Positions 18,451 through 28,952 are shown, counted from the first letter of the stretch. The stretch: 64,000 bases of DNA from Flavobacterium sp. J49 (GCF_011742145.1 NZ_JAAQQU010000104.1:205938-269937); one strand, 5' to 3'. A program made the numbers and translations. The notes: generated from the letters alone by a model not told the origin.

Positions 18451-19377
18451 ATGAACAAACTTTTAATAGTAGGAACGGTTGCTTTTGACGCCATCGAAAC
18501 ACCTTTTGGAAAAACAGATAAAATCTTAGGCGGCGCCGGAACTTTCATCGGTTTATCAGCCTCACATTTTAACTTACAATCGGCTATCGTATCGGTGGTT
18601 GGAGATGATTTTCCACAAGAATATATTGATTTATTAACCGCCAGAAACATCGATGTTACCGGTTTGGAAATCGTTAAAGGCGGCAAAACGTTCTTTTGGA
18701 GCGGTCGTTACCACAACGATATGAACTCAAGAGATACGTTGGCTACAGAGTTAAATACTTTGGCCGATTTTAATCCGGTTGTTCCACAGAATTTTAAAAA
18801 TGCCGATGTAGTGATGTTAGGTAACTTACATCCATTGGTGCAAAGTTCTGTTTTGAATCAAATGACACAAAAACCCAAATTAGTGGTTTTAGACACCATG
18901 AACTTTTGGATGGATTGTGCCTTACCTGAATTATTAGACGTGATTAAACGTGTAGACGTTATTACTATTAATGATGAGGAAGCGCGTCAATTGTCCGGAG
19001 AATATTCTTTGGTAAAAGCAGCAGCAAAAATCCATACCATGGGGCCAAAATATGTAGTAATCAAAAAAGGAGAACACGGCGCGTTAATTTTCCATAATGA
19101 GCACATCTTCTTTGCTCCGGCATTGCCATTGGCAGATGTATTTGACCCAACCGGTGCCGGAGATACTTTTGCCGGAGGATTTGCAGGATTCATCACGCAA
19201 CAAGGTGATATTTCATTTGACACCATGAAAACCGCCATTATTCAAGGTTCCAACTTGGCTTCATTCTGTGTGGAGAAATTCGGAACCGAGAGAATGCTGT
19301 CACTGAAAAAAGAAGAAGTGAACGAGCGATTAAAACAATTCAAAGCTTTAACACAATTTGAAATAGAATTACAATAA
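18451..19377 (+). CDS. PfkB family carbohydrate kinase
   Basis: A 308-residue ribokinase-fold sugar or nucleoside kinase. PfkB signature 1 is KILGGAGTFIGLSASHF near residue 28, and signature 2 is DPTGAGDTFAGGFAGF near residue 232 with the catalytic Asp and anion hole. ATP-site strand: KYVVIKKGEHGALI. Substrate cannot be told from sequence; Flavobacteriaceae carry this gene as a stand-alone 'sugar kinase'. It has its own promoter and a strong terminator, so it is monocistronic. Nothing in the neighbourhood indicates a sugar pathway. Confidence 0.9.
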   Translation: MNKLLIVGTVAFDAIETPFGKTDKILGGAGTFIGLSASHFNLQSAIVSVVGDDFPQEYIDLLTARNIDVTGLEIVKGGKTFFWSGRYHNDMNSRDTLATELNTLADFNPVVPQNFKNADVVMLGNLHPLVQSSVLNQMTQKPKLVVLDTMNFWMDCALPELLDVIKRVDVITINDEEARQLSGEYSLVKAAAKIHTMGPKYVVIKKGEHGALIFHNEHIFFAPALPLADVFDPTGAGDTFAGGFAGFITQQGDISFDTMKTAIIQGSNLASFCVEKFGTERMLSLKKEEVNERLKQFKALTQFEIELQ

Positions 19378-19381
19378 ATTT

Positions 19382-19408
19382 ACGCCTCGAAACTTCGGGG
19401 CGTTTTTA
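19382..19408 (+). terminator. Intrinsic terminator
   Basis: ACGCCTCGAA pairs with TTCGGGGCGT around a tiny loop, followed by five T. It ends the PfkB kinase transcript. Confidence 0.85.
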
Positions 19409-19453
19409 TTTATAATAAACACGAAATAAACCACTTACAACACAACAATTACT

Positions 19454-21352
19454 ATGAGCGACGCTATTAAACACGAATGTGGAATCGCCCTTTTAAGATT
19501 AAAAAAACCGTTAGCATTCTACAAGGAAAAATACGGTACAGCTTTTTACGGCATACAGAAAATGTATTTGCTGATGGAAAAGCAACACAACCGTGGGCAA
19601 GACGGTGCCGGATTTGCTTCGATTAAATTTGATGTCGAAGCGGGAGAAAGATATATCAGCCGCGTACGTTCAAACAAAGCACAACCTATTCAGGATATTT
19701 TTGCGCAAATCAATGAGAGGATTAATGAAGAGCTAACATTACATCCGGAATATCAAGATAATGTACAATTGCAAAAAGACCATATTCCTTATATCGGCGA
19801 ATTGTTTTTAGGACATGTTCGTTACGGAACTTTTGGCAAAAACAGCATTGAAAGCGTTCACCCATTTTTACGTCAGAACAACTGGATGCACCGAAACCTT
19901 ATTGTGGCCGGAAATTTCAACATGACCAATGTAACGGAACTTTTCAATAGTTTGGTAGAATTAGGTCAGCATCCAAAAGAAATGGCAGATACGGTAACCG
20001 TAATGGAAAAAATTGGTCATTTCTTGGATGATGAAGTGACTGATTTGTACCAAGAATGTAAAAACAACGGCTTGTCTAAAAGAGAAGCTTCTCCGGTAAT
20101 CGCCGAAAAATTAGACATCGCTAAAATATTAAAACGCGCTTCCAAAGGTTGGGACGGCGGTTATGCCATGGCCGGATTATTAGGTCATGGCGATAGTTTT
20201 GTTTTCCGCGATCCGGCGGGAATTCGTCCGGCGTATTTTTATGAAGATGATGAAATTGTAGTTGTCGCTTCGGAAAGACCCGTGATTCAAACTTCCTTCA
20301 ATGTGCCTTTCGAAAAAGTACAAGAATTACAACCCGGAAATGCCTTAATCATCAAAAAGAATGGAAATGTTTCCCAACAAGAGATTATTACGCCTACGGT
20401 TAAAAAGGCTTGTTCGTTTGAACGTATTTATTTTTCCCGTGGTAGCGATGCCGAAATTTATCAGGAAAGAAAACAATTGGGTAAATTAATTTTGCCAGCG
20501 GTTTTAGAGTCGATTGAGAATGACACAGACAATACCGTTTTTTCTTTTATACCCAATACAGCTGAAACTTCTTTCTACGGAATGGTAGAAGCAGCGAATG
20601 ACTTTTTGAACCAAAGAAAAAACCAGTTTATTTTGAACAATCGTAAAACATTGACCAAGGAAAAATTGGAAGAAATCCTTTCGGTAAAAATCAGAACCGA
20701 AAAGATTGCTATAAAAGACGCCAAACTAAGAACTTTTATTACTGAAGACAGCAGCCGTGATGATTTGGTAGCACATGTTTATGATGTGACTTATGGTGTG
20801 ATTAAACCAACAGACAATTTGGTAATCATAGACGATAGTATTGTTCGCGGAACAACTTTGAAGAAAAGTATTCTAAAAATGATGGATCGATTGAATCCAA
20901 AAAGAATTGTCGTGGTTTCTTCTGCACCGCAAATTCGTTATCCGGATTGTTACGGTATCGATATGGCCAAATTAGAAGGCTTGATTGCTTTCCAAGCCGC
21001 AATTGAATTGTTAAAAGAGAGAAATTTGTATCACATTGTGGACGAAGTATATAAAAAATGCAAATCCCAAGAGAATTTAAAAGACATTGATGTAGTCAAT
21101 TTTGTAACTGAAATATACGCACCGTTTAGCGATACTGAAATATCCAATAAAATAGCAGAATTGTTGCATCCGGATGATATTAATGCCGAAGTAAAAATCA
21201 TTTTCCAAACAGTTGACAATTTACACATCGCTTGTCCGAAAAATTTAGGAGATTGGTACTTTACCGGTGACTATCCGACTGCCGGAGGTAACCGTGTTGT
21301 AAACAAGGCATTTATGAATTTTTATGAAGGAAAAGATGCACGTGCCTATTAA
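19454..21352 (+). CDS. purF: PurF-like amidophosphoribosyltransferase, long Bacteroidota form
   Basis: A 632-residue class II glutamine amidotransferase fused to a phosphoribosyltransferase domain. The nucleophile Cys is at position 9 (IKHECGIALLRL), so an 8-residue propeptide must be removed to expose it. GATase motifs RGQDGAGFAS and GHVRYGTFG follow. The PRPP-binding loop reads LVIIDDSIVRGTTLKKSIL near residue 460. Canonical PurF is about 470-510 residues; this one has extra sequence between and after the domains. It would use glutamine to make phosphoribosylamine, the first purine step, but a specialised role is possible if a shorter PurF exists elsewhere. Confidence 0.85.
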   Translation: MSDAIKHECGIALLRLKKPLAFYKEKYGTAFYGIQKMYLLMEKQHNRGQDGAGFASIKFDVEAGERYISRVRSNKAQPIQDIFAQINERINEELTLHPEYQDNVQLQKDHIPYIGELFLGHVRYGTFGKNSIESVHPFLRQNNWMHRNLIVAGNFNMTNVTELFNSLVELGQHPKEMADTVTVMEKIGHFLDDEVTDLYQECKNNGLSKREASPVIAEKLDIAKILKRASKGWDGGYAMAGLLGHGDSFVFRDPAGIRPAYFYEDDEIVVVASERPVIQTSFNVPFEKVQELQPGNALIIKKNGNVSQQEIITPTVKKACSFERIYFSRGSDAEIYQERKQLGKLILPAVLESIENDTDNTVFSFIPNTAETSFYGMVEAANDFLNQRKNQFILNNRKTLTKEKLEEILSVKIRTEKIAIKDAKLRTFITEDSSRDDLVAHVYDVTYGVIKPTDNLVIIDDSIVRGTTLKKSILKMMDRLNPKRIVVVSSAPQIRYPDCYGIDMAKLEGLIAFQAAIELLKERNLYHIVDEVYKKCKSQENLKDIDVVNFVTEIYAPFSDTEISNKIAELLHPDDINAEVKIIFQTVDNLHIACPKNLGDWYFTGDYPTAGGNRVVNKAFMNFYEGKDARAY

Positions 21353-21405
21353 AATTTTAACATTTTTTGTCTTTAAACGATTTTTGATGCAGTTCGTCTA
21401 AATTT

Positions 21406-21438
21406 TTTGTTTTCAAAATGTTAATACGCTTACATTTG
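21406..21438 (+). promoter_or_regulatory. Promoter of sRNA copy 1
   Basis: TTTG at 21406-21409, 21-bp spacer, TACATTTG at 21431-21438: a full Bacteroidota -33/-7 match placing the start near the 5' hairpin. Confidence 0.75.
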
Positions 21439-21442
21439 GTCT

Positions 21443-21518
21443 TACCATAGCATTAGTAGGTTAAGTTTATGGTAGATTTGGGGCAAAAAGGGTGAAAAGA
21501 AATTTTCACCTTTTTTAT
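21443..21518 (+). ncRNA. Small structured RNA, tandem copy 1 of 3
   Basis: About 76 nt. A 5' hairpin forms from TACCATA (21443-21449) and TATGGTA (21468-21474) with an 18-nt loop. A G-rich single-stranded linker GATTTGGGGCAAA follows. The 3' end is a terminator: GGTGAAAA and TTTTCACC around a GAAA tetraloop, then a T-run. No ORF fits inside. It has its own promoter. Copies 1 and 2 are identical for 50 nt from the first base. A known candidate is the Flavo-1 RNA motif, described computationally from Flavobacteria, but I cannot compare it here. Confidence 0.8.
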
Positions 21519-21607
21519 TTTCTACCAACCTGAAAATCAATAAAAAAATTTCAACGATTATACTTGCAGTTTGTCTGATTTATTTTTTTCAAAACATTGA
21601 CATGTCA

Positions 21608-21615
21608 TACATTTG
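21608..21615 (+). promoter_or_regulatory. -7 box of sRNA copy 2
   Basis: TACATTTG followed by GGTCT, almost as in copy 1. The -33 TTTG is not at ideal spacing; a T-run with TCAAAA precedes it, as it does in copy 1. Confidence 0.65.
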
Positions 21616-21618
21616 GTC

Positions 21619-21694
21619 TACCATAGCATTAGTAGGTTAAGTTTATGGTAGATTTGGGGCAAAAAGGGCGAAAAGAAATTTTCGCCTTTTTTAT
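21619..21694 (+). ncRNA. Small structured RNA, tandem copy 2 of 3
   Basis: Same layout as copy 1, 176 bp downstream. The 5' hairpin TACCATA/TATGGTA (21619-21625 with 21644-21650) and the linker are identical. The terminator stem is GGCGAAAA/TTTTCGCC with a GAAA loop: one pair has changed from T-A in copy 1 to C-G here, a compensatory change that supports the helix. T-run at 21687-21692. Confidence 0.8.
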
Positions 21695-21795
21695 TTTTAC
21701 CCAAAAAAATCAACAAAAAAACAGATTTCACTCTCATTTGCCTATCATTCCAATATAATTTCATAAAAAAAGTACGATATTCTATTTGATGTTAT

Positions 21796-21803
21796 TAGAT
21801 TTG
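21796..21803 (+). promoter_or_regulatory. -7 box of sRNA copy 3
   Basis: TAGATTTG, a perfect TAnnTTTG match, just before the third 5' hairpin. No -33 element recognised. Confidence 0.6.
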
Positions 21804-21806
21804 TGT

Positions 21807-21888
21807 TACCATAGTATTTAGTGTAGGTTAAGTTTATGGTAGATTTGGGGCAAACAGGTGGAAGCAATTCCGCCTGTTTATTTTTTAT
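21807..21888 (+). ncRNA. Small structured RNA, tandem copy 3 of 3
   Basis: Most diverged copy, 188 bp after copy 2. The TACCATA/TATGGTA stem (21807-21813 with 21835-21841) is kept while the loop is 3 nt longer. The GATTTGGGGCAAA linker is unchanged. The terminator is a different 12-bp stem (21852-21863 with 21868-21879) closed by a GCAA tetraloop and followed by a T-run. Stem sequence is unrelated to copies 1-2 but pairing and GNRA loop are kept, which argues for selection on RNA structure. It ends 66 bp before the convergent superoxide dismutase stop. Confidence 0.8.
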
Positions 21889-21954
21889 ACTTTCACCCAA
21901 TAAAAAACCGATTGCTTTCACAACCGGTTTATCTTATCAAAAAGTGTTTGCTTT

Positions 21955-22563
21955 TTATTTTTCCGTAGCGTACAATCTGGCTACTTCTGTCCAGTTGATT
22001 ACATTAAAGAATGCTTCGATATAATCCGGACGACGGTTTTGATAATGTAAATAATAGGCGTGTTCCCAAACATCCATTCCTAAAATAGGGAAACCGCCAC
22101 AAGCGGTATCCGGCATTAACGGATTATCCTGATTTGGTGTAGAACACACTTCCAACTTTCCGCCTTTGTGTACACAAAGCCAAGCCCAACCTGAACCAAA
22201 ACGCGTTGCACCTGCTTTGGCAAATTGTGCTTTAAATTCTTCAAACGATTTAAAATCTCTTTCAATGGCTTCGGCTAAATCTCCCGTTGGTAATCCGCCG
22301 CCATTTGGCGACATTACTCTCCAAAATAAATTGTGGTTGTAAAATCCGCCGCCGTTATTCCTAACCGCTGCGTTTTTCATGTCTAAATTTATCAAAATGT
22401 TCTCTATGGTCAATCCTTCCAAATCGGTTCCTGCAATGGCTGCATTGAGATTGGTGGTGTAAGCATTATGATGCTTTGAATGGTGGATTTCCATTGTTCT
22501 GGCATCAATATGTGGTTCTAACGCATCGTATGCATAAGGTAATTGCGGTAATTCAAAAGCCAT
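21955..22563 (-). CDS. sodB: Superoxide dismutase, Fe/Mn type
   Basis: Cytoplasmic enzyme that dismutates superoxide; 202 residues, normal length. Metal ligands appear in [19 protein letters not shown] (first His), NHNLFWRVM (second His) and [18 protein letters not shown] (Asp and last His). The C-terminus is [14 protein letters not shown]. Whether Fe or Mn is bound cannot be read reliably from sequence. No operon partner. It converges with the sRNA array. A TAAATTTG box on the minus strand (22597-22604) is a plausible promoter element. Confidence 0.96.
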   Translation of the reverse strand: MAFELPQLPYAYDALEPHIDARTMEIHHSKHHNAYTTNLNAAIAGTDLEGLTIENILINLDMKNAAVRNNGGGFYNHNLFWRVMSPNGGGLPTGDLAEAIERDFKSFEEFKAQFAKAGATRFGSGWAWLCVHKGGKLEVCSTPNQDNPLMPDTACGGFPILGMDVWEHAYYLHYQNRRPDYIEAFFNVINWTEVARLYATEK

Positions 22564-22664
22564 GGTTATTGTATTTAAAGATTAATATTTGATGTTCAAA
22601 TTTATAAATTATAAATCGTTTTTACTTATAAAATTCACACAATCATTTATAATATTTCAAAAAA

Positions 22665-23870
22665 TCATACTTCAACATATTGTAGTTTTCGCTCTAATTG
22701 GTAAGACAATAAAACACACAATAAAATCAAACTGATGCTGATATAGCCTAAATAATTGTAATTGTGAATCGCAAATTTGGCATCGCTGTAGGTAATCCAA
22801 CCACTCATTAAGGAAGCAAAACCGGTCCCTAGTGATTGCACGCAAGAATTCAAACTCATAAAACTGCCACGGGTTTGACTCGTAACGGCTTGGGTAATCA
22901 TTGCTTGTCCGGGAACAGTTCTTCCGGTGGAAGAACTAAACCAAAATCCGAAAATACCCAAGACAATAAAGAGTTGCCAATGCGGCATATTCGTTATCAA
23001 AACAACAAAAACTGTCGAAACTAATGCTGCCCAAACAAAAACCGTTCTTTTACCATAACTATCGGCTAGCTTTCCAATGATTTGAGCCGAAATCAGCGAA
23101 CAAATTCCGCCAACCAAGTAAATTAAAGGAGTATATTCTTGTGGCACACCAACATTGTAAACCAAATAAGGATTGATTAAGGGCACAATGATAAAATGTC
23201 CTGTAATCAATAAAAAACTAAATAACAATGCTGTAATTTGTGCTTGGTTGTTAAAGATATCATAGAAATTTGAAATGCGTTCTTTCAACTTTATCGGACT
23301 GGATAAATGCGCATTGACTTTTGGCACAAAACGAAATAAAAACGGCAATAGTAAGGCTCCAAAAAGAGCTACTACCAAAAAAGGATAATACCAATCATAT
23401 TTATTGGCCAAAAATAAACCAAACGGCACCCCAATTACCGAAGCCAAGGCAAAACCGCCCATCAACATACCCATTGCTCTACCGCGTCGCTCATACGGAA
23501 TAACATCGGCAATAATACTTAAGATTTGCGCGCTGATTAAACCACCGAATAATCCTGTCAAAGTTCTGGCTAAAATCATCGAATAAGTTCCAAAAGCAAA
23601 CGCACAAGCAAAAGTTCCGATTAAAAATCCGGAATAGCCAAAAAGCAACAGTCTTTTTCGGTCGAATTTATCCGCAAAGAAAATAGCAAAAAAGCTACTC
23701 ACAAAAGCAGCCAAAGAATAACTCGAAACAATAATGGAAAACTCAGATGTGGTCAAATTCCATTTAGGCATCAAAATATTACCCAAAGGCATCATGATCA
23801 TAAAATCGAGTATATGCGTAAAATTGAGCAACGCCATGAGCGCTACCAAAATAACTTCATTTTTTTTCAA
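22665..23870 (-). CDS. MFS transporter
   Basis: A 401-residue, 12-helix major facilitator superfamily efflux-type protein. Motif A between helices 2 and 3 appears as FADKFDRKRLLLFGYSGF, and the second half has GKLADSYGKRTVFVWAALV. PYERRGRAMGMLMGGFALASVIGVPFG resembles the motif C region typical of drug/H+ antiporters (DHA1), so drug or metabolite export is a fair guess. Substrate unknown. It is divergent from the GNAT gene across 107 bp. Confidence 0.9.
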   Translation of the reverse strand: MKKNEVILVALMALLNFTHILDFMIMMPLGNILMPKWNLTTSEFSIIVSSYSLAAFVSSFFAIFFADKFDRKRLLLFGYSGFLIGTFACAFAFGTYSMILARTLTGLFGGLISAQILSIIADVIPYERRGRAMGMLMGGFALASVIGVPFGLFLANKYDWYYPFLVVALFGALLLPFLFRFVPKVNAHLSSPIKLKERISNFYDIFNNQAQITALLFSFLLITGHFIIVPLINPYLVYNVGVPQEYTPLIYLVGGICSLISAQIIGKLADSYGKRTVFVWAALVSTVFVVLITNMPHWQLFIVLGIFGFWFSSSTGRTVPGQAMITQAVTSQTRGSFMSLNSCVQSLGTGFASLMSGWITYSDAKFAIHNYNYLGYISISLILLCVLLSYQLERKLQYVEV

Positions 23871-23977
23871 AGCAATAAATTTTAATGTGCTGCAAAATTA
23901 CGTATTGCAAAATTCCTTTTTCTTAATAAAGAATTAATTAATTACATTAGTAGCATAAATTAATACTACAGTGCTTC

Positions 23978-24496
23978 ATGTTTAATACGCAACCCTACAA
24001 TTTAAAAAACGAGCTTATTAAACTAATCCCATTAGAGGAAAAGGATTTTGAAGAATTGTATGCCGTGGCTTCTGACCCATTGGTGTGGGAACAACATCCA
24101 AACAAATTGCGCTATCAACGCGAAGTATTCCGGAATTATTTTGAAGGCGCAATACTCTCCAAAGGGGCTTTTCTGATTCGCGATGCCCAAATGAATGAAG
24201 TAGTTGGCTCGAGTAGGTTTTATGACTATGATGAAAAGGAGAAATCCGTTCTGATAGGCTACACTTTTATCGGACGGAAATTTTGGGGCAACGGTTACAA
24301 CAAAGCCTTGAAAAAAATCATGCTCGATTATGCTTTTGAACATGTAGACAAAGTGTATTTTCACATTGGCGCGTTTAATATCCGTTCGCAAAAAGCCATC
24401 GAAAAAATCGGCGCGGTCAAAGTGGATGAATTTGAAGTCGAATATTATGGCGAAGACGCGAAGTTGAATTTTGTTTATTTAATCGAAAAAAGCTAA
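23978..24496 (+). CDS. GNAT family N-acetyltransferase
   Basis: A 172-residue acetyl-CoA-dependent acetyltransferase of the RimJ/RimL-like branch. Seen: the N-terminal EDFEELYAVASDPLVWEQHP and the acetyl-CoA loop region GYTFIGRKFWGNGYNKALKK (about residues 88-107). VYFHIGAFNIRSQKAIEKIGAVKVDEF carries the Asn-Ser helix typical of this branch. Substrate unknown. Its stop codon overlaps the start of the AddA-like gene (TAATG), so the two are translationally coupled. Confidence 0.88.
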   Translation: MFNTQPYNLKNELIKLIPLEEKDFEELYAVASDPLVWEQHPNKLRYQREVFRNYFEGAILSKGAFLIRDAQMNEVVGSSRFYDYDEKEKSVLIGYTFIGRKFWGNGYNKALKKIMLDYAFEHVDKVYFHIGAFNIRSQKAIEKIGAVKVDEFEVEYYGEDAKLNFVYLIEKS

Positions 24497-27400
24497 TGCA
24501 AAAAACCGCTTTCTCCCTATACGACGCTTCCGCCGGTTCGGGCAAAACTTATACTTTGGTCAAAGAATATCTGAAAATTATTCTCTTGTCTAAAAAACCC
24601 GATGCCTATCGCAATATTTTAGCGATTACGTTTACCAACAAGGCCGTACACGAAATGAAAAGCCGTGTCGTAGAAAGTTTATCGGAGTTTGCTAAAGAAA
24701 ACCCATCCGACAAAGCCTTGCAATTGATGCAGGATATTCAGGCAGAAACCGGCTTGTCATTGGCTACGATTACCGAAAAAGCCAAAAGCATTATCAAAAA
24801 CCTGATTCACAATTACGCCGCGTTCGACATTTCGACCATTGACAAATTTACGCACAAAGTCATTCGCGCTTTTGCCCATGATTTGAATTTACCCATTACG
24901 TTTGAGGTTTCGCTTGATACCGAAAATTTATTGACCGAAGCGGTTGATGCTATAATTGCCGAAGCCGGAAACGATGAAACCTTAACCAACTTGTTGGTCG
25001 ATTTTACCATGGAAAAAACCGATGACGACAAATCTTGGGACATTTCACGCGAAATCATGGACACCGGAAAGTTGATTCTCAACGAAAACAATCGCGAAGA
25101 AATCACGCATTTCCAAAACAAAACCATTACGGAATTCGTTGAAATCAAAAACAAACTCACCGAACTTTGTGCTCAAATAGAAACCGAAACGATTGAATTG
25201 GCAACCGAAGCTTTATTGTTGATAGAAAAAAACGGAATCGACATCAAATCATTTTCCGGTGGTTATTTTCCTAAACATTTGGTTAATATTCAGGAAAAAA
25301 AATTCAATCCGGCCAATAAAACTTATCACGAATTTGACGATATCAAAATCAACAAAACGGCTTCAGACCGAGCAGTCATCGAAAGGATCATTCCCGATTT
25401 ACTCGAAATCTTAGCGTCGATTTATAAAAAATTCGAAAAGAAAAATTTCTACGAAGCGTTTCTCAAAAACATCACGCCGCTTTCGTTGCTGAATACAGTA
25501 AGTAATGAATTGGGCAAAATACAAAAAGAGCAAAACATACTTTCGATAGCCGAGTTTAATAAATTAATCAACGAGCAAATCCAAAACCAACCGGCGCCTT
25601 TTATATACGAGCGTTTGGGCGAAAAATACCGGAATTTCTTTATTGATGAATTTCAGGATACCTCCGAAATGCAATGGCAGAATTTGATACCGCTGATTGA
25701 TAACGCACTTTCGAGCGAAGATTTGAACGGTGAGCGAGGTTCGCTAATGATTGTAGGCGATCCGAAACAGTCTATTTACCGTTGGCGCGGCGGAAAAGCC
25801 GAACAATTTATCGAACTCAGCAAAGACAAGAATCCGTTTGTCAATCCGGATAAAAAGTTGTTTTCTTTAGGAACCAATTGGAGAAGTTATTCGGAAATCA
25901 TTTACTTCAACAACAAGTTATTTGGTTTTCTTTCCCATGAATTTGCCCACGAAGATTACAAAGATTTGTACCAAAACCACAGCCATCAACAATTCAATGC
26001 CAAAACCGGTGGTTATGTCAATATTTCTTTTGTGCCAAAAATTGACAAAGAAACCTTTGACGATGAAGAAAATGTAGCCAAAAACGAATTGTATTTACAA
26101 GCGACTTTAGCCACGATTGAAAAAGTAAAACAAAAAGGTTTCCGCTACAAAGACATCGTTATTCTAACCCGAAAAAAAGCACACGGCACCGAAGTCGCCA
26201 ATTATTTAACCGAAAACGGGATTCCGATTTTGTCTTCGGAAAGTTTGCTGCTCGGCGCATCGTCGGAAGTTCAAGGCGTGATTCACATTTTGCGTTATCT
26301 GAAAAACAGCAACGATTTGCTATCGAAAGCGAATTTCCTTTACTATTTGGCTTCGCAACAAAATACATTAGCCATTCATGATTTCATAGCGCAAGGCATG
26401 GAACAAAAAACCGAAACTGAGTTTCAAAAATGGTTAACGACATTCAACATTGATTTCTCCTTTCAAAATATCCGCAAAAAATCGCTTTATGAAGCCACGG
26501 AAATCATCATTGCCAAAGTCATTCCGATGGACAAACGCAATGCATACATTCAGTTTTTCCTCGATTTGATTTTGGAACACGATTTAAAAAAACAAGCCGG
26601 AATTTCAGATTTCCTTGCGTATTGGGATAATAATTCTGAGAAATTAAGTATTCCCTCGCCCGAAGGAAACGATGCCGTTCGGATTATGACCATTCACAAA
26701 TCGAAAGGTTTAGAGTTTCCGGTGGTGATTTTCCCTTTTGCCGAAGAAGATTACAGCAAAGGGCCGAGAGAAAAAATGTGGCTCAATGCCGATGAAGCAA
26801 TTACCGGTTTACCCAAAGCTTTGGTCGATAAAAGCAGCAAAGTGGAAGGTTATGGCGAAGAGGCCAATGTGATTTACCAACAAAAAAAGCAGGAAGAATT
26901 GCTCGACAATATTAATGTGTTGTATGTAGCGCTAACGCGTGCCGAAGAACAATTGTATATCATTTCGGGGATGCAAAGTAGAAGCAAGACTTCGGGCGAA
27001 TATCCCAATAATATGGCAACGTTCTTTATCAAGTTTTTGGCCAATGACTTTGACGAAAGTAAATTCGAATACTCCTTTGGCGAAGCCCAAAAATTATCCG
27101 AAACCAAAGACGCGCTCGACAAAACCGAAACCATTCCGCAATTGGCAGCCACGTTAAACCCAAAAAACATCAAAATTGCCCAAAAAGAAAGTTTGATGTG
27201 GAACACACAACAACAGAAAGCGATTGAATTCGGGAACATTCTGCACGAAATTTTATCTTTTGTCAAAACCAAAGACGATATCGATTTGGCCTTAATCAAA
27301 GCCATCGAAAACGGATTGATTGTAAGTTCGCAACGTGATGAAGTCGAACAAACAATTCAACAAGTAGTTAATCATCCCGATTTGATACCCTTTTTCGCCA

Positions 27401-27645
27401 TTGGAAACAAAATTCTAAACGAAAAAACCATTATACAAAAGGAGGGCAACTTGGTCAAACCCGACAGAATGGTCCTCAACGCCAACCAAGAAATTTATTT
27501 ACTCGATTACAAAACCGGCGCGCATCAAACGAAATACACTGCGCAATTGGAGAATTATCAGAACGCCATAGAAAAAATGGGTTTTACGGTGACTAAAAAA
27601 GCGCTGGTTTACATTGGGGAAAGTTTGGAAATAGTAAATTTGTAA
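24496..27645 (+). CDS. AddA-like UvrD-family helicase with C-terminal nuclease domain
   Basis: A 1049-residue SF1A helicase-nuclease for double-strand break repair. Walker A is [12 protein letters not shown] (residues 10-21). Motif II is [14 protein letters not shown] near 378, motif [16 protein letters not shown] near 425, and motif VI area [14 protein letters not shown] near 812. [13 protein letters not shown] is near 735. The C-terminal nuclease shows [20 protein letters not shown], the D...DxK core of the RecB/AddA PD-(D/E)XK type. Together with the AddB-like gene at 30479 it would form an AddAB-type heterodimer. Start overlaps the GNAT stop. Confidence 0.9.
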   Translation: MQKTAFSLYDASAGSGKTYTLVKEYLKIILLSKKPDAYRNILAITFTNKAVHEMKSRVVESLSEFAKENPSDKALQLMQDIQAETGLSLATITEKAKSIIKNLIHNYAAFDISTIDKFTHKVIRAFAHDLNLPITFEVSLDTENLLTEAVDAIIAEAGNDETLTNLLVDFTMEKTDDDKSWDISREIMDTGKLILNENNREEITHFQNKTITEFVEIKNKLTELCAQIETETIELATEALLLIEKNGIDIKSFSGGYFPKHLVNIQEKKFNPANKTYHEFDDIKINKTASDRAVIERIIPDLLEILASIYKKFEKKNFYEAFLKNITPLSLLNTVSNELGKIQKEQNILSIAEFNKLINEQIQNQPAPFIYERLGEKYRNFFIDEFQDTSEMQWQNLIPLIDNALSSEDLNGERGSLMIVGDPKQSIYRWRGGKAEQFIELSKDKNPFVNPDKKLFSLGTNWRSYSEIIYFNNKLFGFLSHEFAHEDYKDLYQNHSHQQFNAKTGGYVNISFVPKIDKETFDDEENVAKNELYLQATLATIEKVKQKGFRYKDIVILTRKKAHGTEVANYLTENGIPILSSESLLLGASSEVQGVIHILRYLKNSNDLLSKANFLYYLASQQNTLAIHDFIAQGMEQKTETEFQKWLTTFNIDFSFQNIRKKSLYEATEIIIAKVIPMDKRNAYIQFFLDLILEHDLKKQAGISDFLAYWDNNSEKLSIPSPEGNDAVRIMTIHKSKGLEFPVVIFPFAEEDYSKGPREKMWLNADEAITGLPKALVDKSSKVEGYGEEANVIYQQKKQEELLDNINVLYVALTRAEEQLYIISGMQSRSKTSGEYPNNMATFFIKFLANDFDESKFEYSFGEAQKLSETKDALDKTETIPQLAATLNPKNIKIAQKESLMWNTQQQKAIEFGNILHEILSFVKTKDDIDLALIKAIENGLIVSSQRDEVEQTIQQVVNHPDLIPFFAIGNKILNEKTIIQKEGNLVKPDRMVLNANQEIYLLDYKTGAHQTKYTAQLENYQNAIEKMGFTVTKKALVYIGESLEIVNL

Positions 27646-27697
27646 CTTCAAAAAAGGCAAAAAGCAAAAAAGAAACAACAAACTACAAACAATAATC

Positions 27698-28888
27698 ATG
27701 TACGGAAAAATTCAGCAACACCTACAAAACGAACTCAATACCATTGAACAAAACGGTATTTTCAAAAAAGAACGCATTATCACTTCGCCTCAAGGAGCGG
27801 AAATTACGGTTAACGGCAAAACGGTTTTGAACTTTTGTGCCAATAATTATCTGGGGTTGTCTTCTCATCCGGAAGTGATTCAAGCCGCCAAAGACGCTTT
27901 AGATTCTCACGGTTTCGGAATGTCATCTGTGCGTTTCATTTGCGGAACCCAGGATATTCACAAAACTTTAGAAAAAAAGATAGCCGATTTCTACGGAACG
28001 GAAGATACCATTTTATACGCAGCAGCTTTTGATGCTAATGGAGGTGTTTTTGAACCGCTTTTGGGAGAAGAAGATTGTATTATTTCCGATAGTTTGAACC
28101 ACGCTTCTATTATTGACGGTGTTCGTTTGTGTAAAGCAGCTCGTTATCGCTACGAAAATTCCAATATGGAAGATTTGGAGAACCAATTGAAAAAAGCGGT
28201 GGAAGCCGGACACCGATTCAAGTTAATCGTAACCGATGGTGTTTTCTCCATGGACGGATTGGTGGCACCATTAGACAAAATCTGTGACTTAGCCGATAAG
28301 TATGATGCATTAGTTATGGTTGACGAATGTCACGCGGCCGGTTTCATCGGTGCGACAGGAAAAGGAACTATGGAAGCCAAAAGCGTAATGGGCAGAGTTG
28401 ACATTATCACCGGAACTTTAGGAAAAGCTTTAGGAGGTGCTATGGGTGGATATACTACAGCCAAAAAAGAAGTGATAGAGATTTTGCGTCAGCGTTCGCG
28501 TCCGTATTTGTTCTCCAATTCTTTGGCTCCTGCGATTGTTGGTGCTTCAATCAAAGTTTTCGAACTTCTTGAAAAAGACACCACACTTCGGGATAAATTG
28601 GAATGGAACACTAACTACTTCAAAGCCGGTATGAAAAAAGCGGGCTTAGACATCATTGATGGAGATTCAGCGATTGTTCCGGTAATGTTGTATGATGCCA
28701 AATTATCTCAAGTAATGGCCGATGAGTTGTTAAAAAAAGGAATCTATGTGATTGGATTCTTTTTCCCGGTTGTCCCAAGAGACAAAGCGAGAATCAGAGT
28801 TCAACTATCGGCTGCACATACCAAAGAGCATCTGGATCAGGCCATCAAAGCCTTTGAAGAAGTAGGAAAGATGTTAAATGTTATTTAA
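27698..28888 (+). CDS. kbl: Glycine C-acetyltransferase (2-amino-3-ketobutyrate CoA ligase)
   Basis: PLP enzyme of threonine catabolism: splits 2-amino-3-oxobutyrate with CoA into glycine and acetyl-CoA. It has 396 residues, the Kbl length. The PLP Lys is in [16 protein letters not shown] (about residue 243), with [16 protein letters not shown] before it and [12 protein letters not shown] near the N-terminus. The sequence beginning [22 protein letters not shown] is typical of Kbl rather than BioF. No tdh gene lies beside it in this window. It follows the AddA-like gene by 52 bp. Confidence 0.93.
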   Translation: MYGKIQQHLQNELNTIEQNGIFKKERIITSPQGAEITVNGKTVLNFCANNYLGLSSHPEVIQAAKDALDSHGFGMSSVRFICGTQDIHKTLEKKIADFYGTEDTILYAAAFDANGGVFEPLLGEEDCIISDSLNHASIIDGVRLCKAARYRYENSNMEDLENQLKKAVEAGHRFKLIVTDGVFSMDGLVAPLDKICDLADKYDALVMVDECHAAGFIGATGKGTMEAKSVMGRVDIITGTLGKALGGAMGGYTTAKKEVIEILRQRSRPYLFSNSLAPAIVGASIKVFELLEKDTTLRDKLEWNTNYFKAGMKKAGLDIIDGDSAIVPVMLYDAKLSQVMADELLKKGIYVIGFFFPVVPRDKARIRVQLSAAHTKEHLDQAIKAFEEVGKMLNVI

Positions 28889-28952
28889 TTTAACTCTTGA
28901 TTCCAAAATTTCTTCGAATCATTATATAATTTCCACATTTTAACAATAAGAT

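Noticed and set aside
21443..21888. The three repeats as a CRISPR array
   Set aside because: Units are 176 and 188 bp apart, contain promoters and terminators, and no cas gene is near.
21836..22024. A 62-residue ORF across sRNA copy 3 and the sodB 3' end
   Set aside because: It lies on the opposite strand to sodB and covers the RNA hairpin; no coding signature.
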